Positions 26,169 to 33,726 of a stretch of DNA of 64,000 nt are shown one piece after another (position 1 is the first letter of the stretch; every line of letters begins with the position of its first letter). The notes beneath the pieces are model-generated. The model searched no databases. It was not told the DNA's origin and saw nothing but the letters and a program-made list of their open reading frames with translations. The position numbers and the translations under genes were made by a program. Source of the stretch: an uncultured Christensenella sp. (GTDB lineage Bacteria; Bacillota; Clostridia; Christensenellales; Borkfalkiaceae); NCBI GenBank assembly GCA_910577375.1, contig CAJTLT010000003.1, positions 62,001-126,000 of the forward strand, written 5' to 3'.

Positions 26169-26261
26169 TCTCAGCAATTGTTTGCTGAGACGTTTAACGG
26201 GTTATTAACCTATTATTTTAATAGGTAATTAAATTATAAAAAATAAATAACCCTTTGTCAA
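26169..26261 (-). promoter_or_regulatory. Promoter, Rrf2 operator and 5' UTR hairpin of the methionine operon
   Basis: On the minus strand TTGACA (26261-26256), 17 nt, TATAAT (26238-26233): perfect consensus. Just downstream is ACCTATTATTTTAATAGGT (26208-26226), a perfect palindrome of 8-bp arms with 3-nt centre, well placed to block transcription. A second perfect inverted repeat, TCTCAGCAA/TTGCTGAGA (26169-26190), lies right before the ribosome binding site and may be another operator or an RNA hairpin. Confidence 0.8.
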
Positions 26262-26442
26262 TCAAATAACGTATTTAGGTATTATAATAAGCTACTACAA
26301 TTTGCGGCTTATTTTGCAGTACAATTACTATATTTAAAAAAGCCGACTCTATTGATTCGATTTAGTTATTTCAATTCGTTCCTAAACACATAAAATGTTT
26401 GTTTCAAATCTTCATAGCCAATTTATGGGCAGTGAACGCCCT

Positions 26443-26520
26443 TTAAAAAAGACAGATAAGACAATTAAGCCTTATCGGTCTTTACAAATAGAATTATTAC
26501 TTTAAATTACTGTTTATCGT
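26443..26520 (-). ncRNA. Candidate small RNA B (about 77 nt), similar to candidate A
   Basis: Minus-strand TTGTTT (26555-26550), 17 nt, TATAAT (26532-26527), predicted start near 26520. The leader shares AAACAGTAATTTAA with candidate A, and the 36-nt block 26502-26537 matches 18328-18363 at 32 positions. It ends at a terminator with stem AAAGAC-GATAAG/CTTATC-GTCTTT (26445-26483) and TTTTTT. It lies in the 607-bp gap between the Rrf2 gene and the mobile module. Confidence 0.45.
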
Positions 26521-26595
26521 ACAATCATTATATCAAATTGGATGCAAAAAAACAAGCGGTTGCTTATGTTTGTCAAGCCACAAATATTCTAAAAG

Positions 26596-26633
26596 AAAAA
26601 AGGCAGATAGAGCATAACACTCTATCTGCTTTT
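26596..26633. terminator. Terminator at the end of the mobilization operon
   Basis: Stem GCAGATAGAG/CTCTATCTGC (26603-26612/26620-26629) with A-run before and TTTT after, usable in both directions. Bases 26634-26755 show nothing else clear. Confidence 0.7.
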
Positions 26634-26755
26634 GCCGTTATTTAGGTTTATGATATTCGGCGCAACCTTTTTATATTTTTATCTTTCATTTATATACCGC
26701 AACGCTATGGCGGTCTTCCTTATTCCGTCTTTTTCAACGGCTATCCCTATACGAA

Positions 26756-26944
26756 TTAACGGGACTCTTTATTATTAAGTTTTTTATTCAGTTGTTTTTG
26801 TTGCCTTTCGGCTTGCCACGCCGCAAACTCTCTTTGTCCTTCTTCGGTTGCAAAGTAGTCTTGAATAGCGGGCAGTAATGCTCTGGCAAGGGAATCGATT
26901 TCAAAGTCGGGTATCCCTGTGGTGTTCTTTTTCCTTCTCGACAT
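26756..26944 (-). CDS. Small hypothetical protein of the mobile element
   Basis: 62 residues, strongly charged and helical, with the segment EIDSLARALLPAIQDYFATEEGQREFAAWQAERQQKQ. AAGGAGG precedes it but about 17 nt from the ATG, so an alternative nearby start is possible. It follows the relaxase gene in the same direction. Short ORFs in this position are common in clostridial mobilizable elements; no function is assigned. Confidence 0.6.
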   Translation of the reverse strand: MSRRKKNTTGIPDFEIDSLARALLPAIQDYFATEEGQREFAAWQAERQQKQLNKKLNNKESR

Positions 26945-26988
26945 AAACTAACCGATAGCTTTACCTCCTTATAGCGGTTATTAAGTTG

Positions 26989-27978
26989 TTACATATAAAA
27001 GTCTTTGTTTCGTCCGTGAATACGGGCGAGATTTCGTTGCCGTGCTTGTTCGTATCTTTCGGCTTTTTCGTCTTGAACGTCTTGCAGTAGTTGAGTGTAC
27101 CCGTCGGGCAGTACCGCCTTGATTTCCGCAACTTCTCGGACAGTCTTTTCGTATTCGTCCGCTCGTCGTTTCTCTCTTGTGTACTCTCTGAATAGGTCTG
27201 TACGGTCTTTGTTTGCTCGTTTAACTTCTTCTTCGAGTACGACGTTCCTTGCTCTTAAAGCCGTGATTTCGTCCGCAGCTTGCTTTTTCTTTTTGGGTAT
27301 CGGCTTGCCTATTGCTTGTGTTACCGCTTCAACCGTTTGGGTAAGTCCGTCAAGCTCGGCTTGCTTTTGCTCAGTCTGTCTGTCAATCTCATCACGCTTT
27401 TGTTCCGCAGATTGCACAATAACTTTTGCCTTATGTTCGGCGGCTGTAATGTGCGTTGCCTGACTGTTTTCCTTACCACGCTGTAAGCCGTATTTCTTGC
27501 CGACTTGTTCCCATAACTCGGTTTGCAATTCCGCAAGTTTTTGTCTGTCGAATAGACTTTTACTGCTCAATCGACCGTCATTGATAGGCACGAAGTTCAA
27601 GTGTAAATGCGGTGTTGTTTCGTCCACGTGGACTACCGCAGACAACATATTTTCATAGCCGTACTTATCCATAAAGAAGCGGGCGCAATCTTCAAAGAAA
27701 GCGTGTTGTTCCCAAGCTCGCATACCCTTGAAAAACTCTCCGTCTGATCCGATTACAAACGAGTTCATAAGAATAGCGTCAGAGCGTATTTTTCTTTGGA
27801 GAGTAAGAGTATCAAGCCGCTTGTTTATCATCTTTATGTACTTGCCTTGTGGGTAGATAATGTGATAGTTATCACTTGTTCTCTCGCAATCTATTTGCGG
27901 GTTAAAGCCTTGATAGTTCTCATCTCTTTCGTTCTCTTTTTCAACGGGCGAAATGTCTTGCCGTTTATACTTTTCCAT
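26989..27978 (-). CDS. MobV/Pre-type relaxase
   Basis: 329 residues. Residues 1-60 (KYKRQDISPVEKENERDENYQGFNPQIDCERTSDNYHII) match the start of plasmid recombination/mobilization (Mob_Pre) enzymes. The metal-binding HVDETTPHLHLNFVPI is the family HxDExxPHxH motif. A long charged coiled coil (about 190-329) follows. Such relaxases nick oriT and lead one strand into a recipient cell, using transfer machinery of a helper element. The protein is shorter than many MobV relaxases, mostly at the C-terminus. AAGGAGG lies upstream with a candidate oriT before it. Confidence 0.88.
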   Translation of the reverse strand: MEKYKRQDISPVEKENERDENYQGFNPQIDCERTSDNYHIIYPQGKYIKMINKRLDTLTLQRKIRSDAILMNSFVIGSDGEFFKGMRAWEQHAFFEDCARFFMDKYGYENMLSAVVHVDETTPHLHLNFVPINDGRLSSKSLFDRQKLAELQTELWEQVGKKYGLQRGKENSQATHITAAEHKAKVIVQSAEQKRDEIDRQTEQKQAELDGLTQTVEAVTQAIGKPIPKKKKQAADEITALRARNVVLEEEVKRANKDRTDLFREYTREKRRADEYEKTVREVAEIKAVLPDGYTQLLQDVQDEKAERYEQARQRNLARIHGRNKDFYM

Positions 27979-28082
27979 ATGACATACTAAATAACTTATA
28001 CTTAAAATCCTCCTTAAAATCTTTGTTTTGTCGTGTGGTCGAAAGCCCCTCAGGGCGAACGGAACTTATGCAGCGAAGAGGA

Positions 28083-28106
28083 ATAAGTGTAGTGAGCTAC
28101 ACTTAT
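28083..28106. other. Candidate oriT hairpin
   Basis: ATAAGTGTAG-TGAG-CTACACTTAT is a perfect 10-bp inverted repeat about 105 nt upstream of the relaxase gene. MobV-type oriT sites carry a short inverted repeat containing a TAGTG-like nick region close to and upstream of mob; GTAGTGAG here is similar. Location and symmetry support it; the nick site is not proven. Confidence 0.4.
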
Positions 28107-28650
28107 GCTCGGCAATAAGTTGTTTCCTACGAAGTTGCTTTCCGTTTGCTTGCCGCATTAGGGTGGTCTGAATGTCATTGTGTTTACCTCCAAAAATGAT
28201 TTATCTCGTCCACGCAAAAGGTGGTAGATAGCTAAAAAATTGTACACTTATAAAAGCCTATCACGGCTCACGTCGTCGCGGCAAACTTGCGCTTTATGCC
28301 ACGCGCTTAAAAGCGGTGGCAACTTTGCGCCGTTGCCGTTCCTCTTCCCAAAAAGTTCTTCGATACTTTTCGGGAACCCTAAAAAGCGTAAACTTAAAAA
28401 CCTACGCTCTATCCGTAAACTAAGGCACGGGCGACTATACCGCCCAAAACCTTCTGCACCTGTGAGCAAACTCTTTAACACCCACCGCAGAACTCTATTC
28501 CCTAAAAGGGTACAATACCACTCATTACACTATGATGATACAGTATAAATTCTATCACAACGGCAGTAGCAAGTCAATAGATTATCAAAACAAATGTTTG
28601 CTTATTTGGGGAAGTTTTGTCGAAAAGATTAGATTAACCCAGATATTATA
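28107..28650. other. Gene-poor stretch between the mob and recombinase modules
   Basis: About 540 bp with no convincing gene. Short open frames on both strands (28240-28548 plus, 28248-28481 minus) have Arg/Ser/Leu-rich compositions typical of chance translation. The sequence may hold a replication or transfer site; no clear repeat array or RNA family is recognised. Confidence 0.4.
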
Positions 28651-28679
28651 TTGACATTATCTTTTTAATGTGTTATACT
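28651..28679 (+). promoter_or_regulatory. Promoter of the Xre-recombinase operon
   Basis: TTGACA (28651-28656), 17 nt, TATACT (28674-28679). It forces the start of the first gene to the ATG at 28698. Confidence 0.85.
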
Positions 28680-28697
28680 CTGTGTCGAGGTGGTTTA

Positions 28698-29060
28698 ATG
28701 AATAAAGTTATAGGTCAACGCTTAAAAGCATTACGTGAGAACACAAAAGTATCACAAGCAAAGATAGCAAAGGCAAACGGCAAAATGGTACAGTCCGCTG
28801 TCAACCGCTACGAGAATAGTCAGTCGGAAGTCCCAAGCGATATTCTTTTGTGGTATGCGGACTATTTCGACGTATCGCTTGATTATATCTACGGTAGGTG
28901 TGATAATCCACAAGGAAAGTTATACGATTTTCAGCCGAAAGTTTGGCAAGACAACGAACAAATGCAAGCGTTTGTCGAGATGTGTTTTGACCCTTCTTCC
29001 CCTGCAAATGCAAGACTTAAAGAAACTCTACTCAATATGTTAAAGGAACAAAAACAATGA
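28698..29060 (+). CDS. Xre-family regulator of the mobile element
   Basis: 120 residues from ATG 28698 with GAGGTGG just upstream; an earlier in-frame ATG lies inside the promoter. N-terminal HTH: IGQRLKALRENTKVSQAKIAKANGKMVQSAVNRYENSQSEVPSDILLWYADYFDVSLDYIYG. A roughly 50-residue helical tail (DFQPKVWQDNEQMQAFVEM...) may mediate oligomerisation. Its stop codon overlaps the recombinase start (ATGA), so the two are translationally coupled; it may control excision. Confidence 0.9.
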   Translation: MNKVIGQRLKALRENTKVSQAKIAKANGKMVQSAVNRYENSQSEVPSDILLWYADYFDVSLDYIYGRCDNPQGKLYDFQPKVWQDNEQMQAFVEMCFDPSSPANARLKETLLNMLKEQKQ

Positions 29061-30529
29061 GAGCAGTCATTTACGCAAGATACAGTTCAGACAATCAAAC
29101 GGAAGCGTCTATCGAAGGTCAGCTCCGTGAGTGTATGGAATTTGCCGAACACGCTGGAATCGATGTTATCAAGTCTTACATAGACCGTGCGCTTTCCGCT
29201 AAATCGGATAATCGTCCCGAATTTCAGCAAATGATTAAGGACAGCTATAAACACGCTTTCGACTGTATTATCGTTTGGAAGTTAGACCGCTTTTCCCGTA
29301 ACCGTTACGATAGCGCACACTATAAAGCACTACTCCGCAAAAACGGCGTAAAGGTTGTATCTGCAAAAGAAGCGATTGCCGAAGGCTCGGAAGGCATACT
29401 ACTTGAATCGGTTTTGGAAGGAATGGCAGAATACTACTCCGCCGAGCTTGCCGAAAAGGTTGTGCGTGGTATGACTGAAAACGTACTCAAAGGCATAAAC
29501 AACGGCGGACAAATTACTTTCGGCTATAAGATAAATGCGGAAAGGAAGTTCGTGCCGCACGAAACTTTTGCACCTATTCTTCAAGAGATATTTACAATGT
29601 ATGCCGACGGGCATACCATTAAGCATATCGTTGACTACCTTGACGAAAAGAAGATACGCTCTTATCGGGGCGGCAAGATAAACGGCACGGGTGTTCAGCG
29701 TATGCTATCCAACCGTCGTTATTTGGGCGAATACAAATTCCGTGATGTAACCGTGCCGAATATTATACCACCGCTTGTATCGGAAGATATTTTCGAGAGA
29801 GTGCAACAGCGGTTGGCAAAGAACAAGAAAGCACCGGCAAGGCACAAAGCCGAAGATAATTATTTGCTTACTCTAAAACTTTTTTGTGGAAAATGCAATA
29901 CTCATATGGTCGGCGAAAGCGGTATGGGAACTTCAAGAGTCTACCGTTACTACAAATGCGCCAACACAAAGAAAGTACATATTTGCGACAAGAAAGCCGT
30001 GCGGAAAGATTGGATAGAAGATTTGGTCGTTGAAAAGGCTATGAAAGTTCTGCACGACGATAAGTTGATAGAATATCTTACAGAAAGAATTTTCGTATTG
30101 CAAGGTGAAGAAAATCCGAGAATACCACACTTGAAAGGACAGCTTGCCGACACCGAAAAGCGCATAGAAAATCTTATGAACGCTATCGAGCAAGGCATAA
30201 TCACGGACACCACGAAAGACAGGCTTGCACAGCTTGAAAGCAAAAAGAAAGAAATCGAAATCGCCATTTTGCAAGAGAAAATAAAAAAGCCCTTCCTTAC
30301 GAAAGAACAAATACAATTCGGTATAGAACGGTTTAGAAATCTTGATATTACCACGCTTGAAGGTAAACGACGGCTTATAGACGGGTTTGTGAACTCAATT
30401 TACCTGTATGATGATAAGTTTACCATTACTTTTAACTTCAAAGACGGAACGCAGACGGTATTCTTTTCCGAGATTGAAGCAACAAAAAATTCGGATATTA
30501 AATCACTTGGTGCACCATTTATAACCTAA
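29057..30529 (+). CDS. Large serine recombinase (integrase)
   Basis: 490 residues. Resolvase catalytic domain 1-140: AVIYARYSSDNQTEASIEGQLRECMEFA (catalytic Ser at 10 or 11), VWKLDRFSRNRYDSAHYKALLRKNGVKVVSAKEAI. The recombinase DNA-binding domain follows (QEIFTMYADGHTIKHIVDYLDEKKI). A zinc ribbon has Cys in FCGKCNTHM and YYKCANTKK..CDKKAV, and a coiled coil (about 350-410) ends the protein. All core elements are intact, so it is probably active in integrating and excising the element. It is co-transcribed with the preceding Xre gene. Confidence 0.95.
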   Translation: MRAVIYARYSSDNQTEASIEGQLRECMEFAEHAGIDVIKSYIDRALSAKSDNRPEFQQMIKDSYKHAFDCIIVWKLDRFSRNRYDSAHYKALLRKNGVKVVSAKEAIAEGSEGILLESVLEGMAEYYSAELAEKVVRGMTENVLKGINNGGQITFGYKINAERKFVPHETFAPILQEIFTMYADGHTIKHIVDYLDEKKIRSYRGGKINGTGVQRMLSNRRYLGEYKFRDVTVPNIIPPLVSEDIFERVQQRLAKNKKAPARHKAEDNYLLTLKLFCGKCNTHMVGESGMGTSRVYRYYKCANTKKVHICDKKAVRKDWIEDLVVEKAMKVLHDDKLIEYLTERIFVLQGEENPRIPHLKGQLADTEKRIENLMNAIEQGIITDTTKDRLAQLESKKKEIEIAILQEKIKKPFLTKEQIQFGIERFRNLDITTLEGKRRLIDGFVNSIYLYDDKFTITFNFKDGTQTVFFSEIEATKNSDIKSLGAPFIT

Positions 30530-30570
30530 TCCGAATACTTATTAAAAGTATCGGGTTAGGTTATTTTTTA
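30523..30570 (+). terminator. Terminator after the recombinase gene
   Basis: AACCTAATCCGAATACTT/AAGTATCGGGTTAGGTT stem (30523-30540/30546-30562) with 5-nt loop and TATTTTTTA. Confidence 0.85.
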
Positions 30571-30641
30571 ATATTTTTATTTTGTTGCGACGCAACATAA
30601 ATATTATTGTGCAAAATATATATTTTTGGTATTATTTCAAT

Positions 30642-31109
30642 ATGACGATACGAAAATATAAAAACGCCGATTGCGAAGCCGTTTCATTTATGTTTTATGA
30701 TACGATACATACAATAAATTCAAAAGACTACACAGAAGAACAGCTTTCTGCCTGGGCTGATAATTCCGATAGTTTAACTGCACGACGGCGCAACGATTTA
30801 TTGGCACAGTTTACTTTGGTTGCAGAAATTAACGGAAAAATTGTAGGGTTTGGCAGCATAGATAAATCCGGCTGTTTGGATTTGCTGTTTGTACATAAAG
30901 ATTATCAAAAACAAGGAATAGCAACCGCTTTATGCGGCGAATTAGAAAAAAACTATTCTTTAATTACAACATATTCTTCTATAACGGCAAAACCGTTTTT
31001 TGAAAAACGCGGCTATCAAGTAATAAAATCACATGAAGTTGAACGTTTTGGCGTAAAACTGAAAAATTTTAAAATGATAAAAACCCAACCTTATTCGGTA
31101 TTTGAATAA
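30642..31109 (+). CDS. GNAT-family N-acetyltransferase, probably leaderless
   Basis: 155 residues from ATG 30642: TIRKYKNADCEAVSFMFYDTIHTINSKDYTEEQLSAWA is the usual N-terminal part of this GNAT subgroup. The acetyl-CoA site appears as CLDLLFVHKDYQKQGIATALC (V-H-x-x-Y-Q-x-x-G-I-A) and TAKPFFEKRGYQVIK is the C-terminal motif B. Substrate unknown. Upstream TTGTGC (30607-30612), 17 nt, TATTAT (30630-30635) puts transcription start exactly at the A of the ATG, and no ribosome binding site is seen. It is cargo or flank of the mobile element. Confidence 0.85.
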   Translation: MTIRKYKNADCEAVSFMFYDTIHTINSKDYTEEQLSAWADNSDSLTARRRNDLLAQFTLVAEINGKIVGFGSIDKSGCLDLLFVHKDYQKQGIATALCGELEKNYSLITTYSSITAKPFFEKRGYQVIKSHEVERFGVKLKNFKMIKTQPYSVFE

Positions 31110-31126
31110 TGTTGCGCTTAATATAT

Positions 31127-31199
31127 CAAAAGAGTATAATCCGGATTATTTACTTGTTATAAGTGAGCTGTTCGGATTTTATTTTTATATCGGCAATAA
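31127..31199 (+). repeat. Direct repeat R2, right boundary of the island-like region
   Basis: 73 nt, 65 identical to R1 (18176-18248), same orientation. It can also fold as a terminator for the GNAT gene. It lacks the tRNA acceptor sequence, so it is not a simple duplication of the tRNA 3' end. Confidence 0.75.
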
Positions 31200-31240
31200 T
31201 TAACAGAAAGGCTTTTAACAAATTGCAAACCGCCCTATTA

Positions 31241-31269
31241 TTGCTTTATCGCTGAATTTATGCTATAAT
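31241..31269 (+). promoter_or_regulatory. Promoter of the DUF3592-like gene cluster
   Basis: TTGCTT (31241-31246), 17 nt, TATAAT (31264-31269). Three similar genes follow in the same direction. Confidence 0.65.
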
Positions 31270-31331
31270 TATTATATAAAATCGTTTAATACACATTAAA
31301 AAATGTTCCTGACAAAAAATACGGAGTATTT

Positions 31332-32102
31332 ATGAACGTAAAAGATATAGGAATAAAAAAGAATAGAGTTCTAATATCTACAATATTGATATTAGTTGCG
31401 CTTGCTTTTGTTATTACTTTTATTTTTATGTGGTGGGATTATGCAAGTCAAGATACATATAAACGTTTCAGAGATAATGCTATTGAGGTTAAAGCAATAA
31501 TAGTATCTTATAATTATGATTATTCAACAAGTGATAAGAATACTAAGAATTGGGTTACACGTTATGAATATAAGAGTGAATGTGGAACAATTTATCACGG
31601 AAGATATGCTGTCCATACTGATGAAAGTACGGCTATAGAAGAAGTTGGGAAAAGCGTAATTATATATATTGATCCAAATAGTGATTGGTCTGATAAACAC
31701 TTACCTGTTGTTAATTACGAACGTGCATTAAGAAATGCGATAATTTGGTGTATCTCTGTTCCCGTTGTGCTGTACCTGCTGTTCTATCGTTGTATTTACC
31801 GCAACGTAATCAACAAAAAGATAAAGAAAAAGGTTTACGGCAACATCTACAACAACGACAGAATTATTCATACCCCGCAACCAAATACCATTACACAAGG
31901 CGAAGTAACAAAAGTCGTGAAATGGATAGTTTGCTACGTTAAGGTTAAGTATCAAGACGAGAACGGCGCAACGAGAGAAAAATGGGCGCAGTCTTGGTTT
32001 ACACACAAAGAAGCGAAATATTTACAGCAAAAGAAAATAATTACTATCGTACCTTACAAAACCACCTACGGCATTTTGGAGGAAATGTCGGTAACGAAAT
32101 AA
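31332..32102 (+). CDS. DUF3592-like membrane protein, copy 1
   Basis: 256 residues. Transmembrane helices at about 13-35 and 133-155 flank an exterior beta domain with VKAIIVSYNYDYS, WVTRYEYKSECGTIYHGRY and VIIYIDPNSDWS, the DUF3592 pattern. A cytoplasmic C-terminal region from about 190 (ITQGEVTKVVKWIVCYVKVKYQDENG, then YGILEEMSVTK) looks like a second small beta domain. CGGAG precedes the ATG. It is the first of three tandem paralogues; function unknown. Confidence 0.75.
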   Translation: MNVKDIGIKKNRVLISTILILVALAFVITFIFMWWDYASQDTYKRFRDNAIEVKAIIVSYNYDYSTSDKNTKNWVTRYEYKSECGTIYHGRYAVHTDESTAIEEVGKSVIIYIDPNSDWSDKHLPVVNYERALRNAIIWCISVPVVLYLLFYRCIYRNVINKKIKKKVYGNIYNNDRIIHTPQPNTITQGEVTKVVKWIVCYVKVKYQDENGATREKWAQSWFTHKEAKYLQQKKIITIVPYKTTYGILEEMSVTK

Positions 32103-32108
32103 CACGGA

Positions 32109-32957
32109 GTGAGTATGGACATAACTGTTATTGGAATAAGAAAGAGCAGAATTTTAATCAATATGCTCTTAGGTGTTGCGTTAGTTGGGTGCATTATTTT
32201 TTGTGCAATAATGTGGGCTTGTTATCAGATGAATAGCGAGTTTGAATTTTGGCTTAAAAACGGTGTTGAAGTTGAAGCTGAAATAACGGATGCGAAGTAT
32301 TTTGAAACGGTTAATAATGTATCGGGCTCCGTTATGTACGATAAACGTTGGGTAACATATTATACATATACGGCTTCGAACAATACAGTTTATTCGGGAA
32401 CTGCTTATGCTTATAGGTCAAATAATCCGAGTGATGCAGAGCAAATTGCAAAGTCCAAAATCGGCACAACAGTTGCGGTAATCATAGACCCAAATAGTAA
32501 TAATTCACGGCTCGGCAAATTAAATGATATATCCGTTGAATATACGAAAGATTTAGTAATAGCAATAATATCTTGTTTACCCGTACTGTTTATTTTATAT
32601 TTGTTGGTTTATCGTGGCATTTTTAGAAGCGTTCAAAATTATAGAATACGCAAAAAAGTCGGCGTTAGTACCGTAGAAAAAGTTACAGAAGATTCGCCTA
32701 AATATGTCAATGAAGATATTGACAAATTATTATATCCCGAAGCTATATCGCAAGGCGAAGTAACGAAAGTTATAAAATGGATAGTCTGCTACGTTAAGGT
32801 AAAATATCAAGACGAGAACGGCAAATTAAAAGAAAAATGGGCGAGAGCTTGGTTTTCTCACCGTGAAGCAAAGTTTTTAAAGCACAAGAAATTTATAAAT
32901 ATTGTGCCTTATAAAAACACATATGGCATTTTAGAAGAAATGCCGATAACGAAATAG
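32109..32957 (+). CDS. DUF3592-like membrane protein, copy 2
   Basis: 282 residues with the same layout as copy 1: first helix about 13-37, exterior domain with VEAEITDAKYFE, YYTYTASNNTVYSGTAY and VIIDPNSNNSRLG, second helix about 150-172, cytoplasmic domain from about 212. The last 68 residues are about three-quarters identical to copy 1, while the exterior domain has diverged strongly. It starts 7 nt after copy 1, preceded by the same ACGGAGT site. Function unknown. Confidence 0.75.
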   Translation: MSMDITVIGIRKSRILINMLLGVALVGCIIFCAIMWACYQMNSEFEFWLKNGVEVEAEITDAKYFETVNNVSGSVMYDKRWVTYYTYTASNNTVYSGTAYAYRSNNPSDAEQIAKSKIGTTVAVIIDPNSNNSRLGKLNDISVEYTKDLVIAIISCLPVLFILYLLVYRGIFRSVQNYRIRKKVGVSTVEKVTEDSPKYVNEDIDKLLYPEAISQGEVTKVIKWIVCYVKVKYQDENGKLKEKWARAWFSHREAKFLKHKKFINIVPYKNTYGILEEMPITK

Positions 32958-32971
32958 CACGGAGTTATACT

Positions 32972-33514
32972 TTGAAAAAAGAACTTAAAATAGCCGGATA
33001 TTTATTCTCGGCAATATTTTTCATTGTTTTTGCCTTTGTCTTTATTGACGCATTCCATCAGTATCCAAATCTTCAAGATGCATATAACATAAAAACAAAC
33101 GGGCGTGAAGTTCAAGCCACAATAGATGGTTTTCATATTGGTCCCGCAGCACATGCATACTCTAGTTATGTACTACACTATACATACGAAGAAAACGGAA
33201 GAATTTGGACAGGTACTATAAGATATTTGCATAAAGACGATGGCTCAACAAATGAAGATGCATTAATTTCTTATTATAAGTCAATGATTGGAGACAAAGT
33301 AGATATTACTATTGACCCAAATAGCACTAATTGCTTGCTTCCAGAAGAAGTAGAACCACTGTATAATAAAATATATCGAAATGAAATTTTACGATTTGCT
33401 TTTGGCGGGGTTGGGTTATTAGTAACTATAACGTTATTTATTATATTTTTAGTTTATCTTAAAAAAGATAAAAAAGTTGAACAATGTAACTTTATAGCAA
33501 ACAACGAAAAGTAA
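32972..33514 (+). CDS. DUF3592-like membrane protein, copy 3, C-terminally truncated
   Basis: 180 residues from a TTG start with ACGGAGT upstream. Two helices (about 5-27 and 137-160) flank an exterior domain with GREVQATIDGFHIG, SSYVLHYTYEENGRIWTGT and VDITIDPNSTNC. It stops soon after the second helix, without the C-terminal cytoplasmic domain of copies 1 and 2. The frame beyond the stop still encodes a recognisable end of that domain (33521-33571), so the protein has been shortened by internal deletion. Confidence 0.7.
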   Translation: MKKELKIAGYLFSAIFFIVFAFVFIDAFHQYPNLQDAYNIKTNGREVQATIDGFHIGPAAHAYSSYVLHYTYEENGRIWTGTIRYLHKDDGSTNEDALISYYKSMIGDKVDITIDPNSTNCLLPEEVEPLYNKIYRNEILRFAFGGVGLLVTITLFIIFLVYLKKDKKVEQCNFIANNEK

Positions 33515-33571
33515 GATTTCCCATACAAAAATATTTACGTTAGTTTGGAAGAAATACTGGCAACGCAATAG
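33515..33571 (+). pseudogene. In-frame remnant of the copy 3 C-terminus
   Basis: Directly after the TAA (33512-33514), in the same frame, the sequence reads DFPYKNIYVSLEEILATQ and stop. The end of copy 2 is VPYKNTYGILEEMPITK and stop. The downstream nucleotides (AATAGCAC) also match the junction after copy 2. This marks loss of about 60 codons. Confidence 0.7.
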
Positions 33572-33665
33572 CACAAAGCGGGTTTCAAAGAGAAATCCGA
33601 ACTGAAAAAACGCGGAAAGCAGTTTTTATAATATTAGTTACACCGCACAAACGGAAATGTTTATA

Positions 33666-33713
33666 AAACACCCCGCCGATAGAGTTTTTGCGCTCTATCG
33701 GCGGGGTGTTTTA
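33666..33713. terminator. Strong bidirectional terminator
   Basis: 20-bp stem AAAACACCCCGCCGATAGAG and its complement with an 8-nt loop, T-runs on both strands, between converging genes. Confidence 0.9.
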
Positions 33714-33726
33714 TTATATTTAGCTA

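Noticed and set aside
26149..26260. SAM riboswitch or T-box before the methionine operon
   Set aside because: The 5' UTR is under 90 nt and shows only one hairpin and the Rrf2-like palindrome, without the conserved cores of those RNAs.
28240..28548. Overlapping open frames on both strands between mob and the Xre gene
   Set aside because: Arg/Ser/Leu-rich chance translations, no start signals, no recognisable domain.
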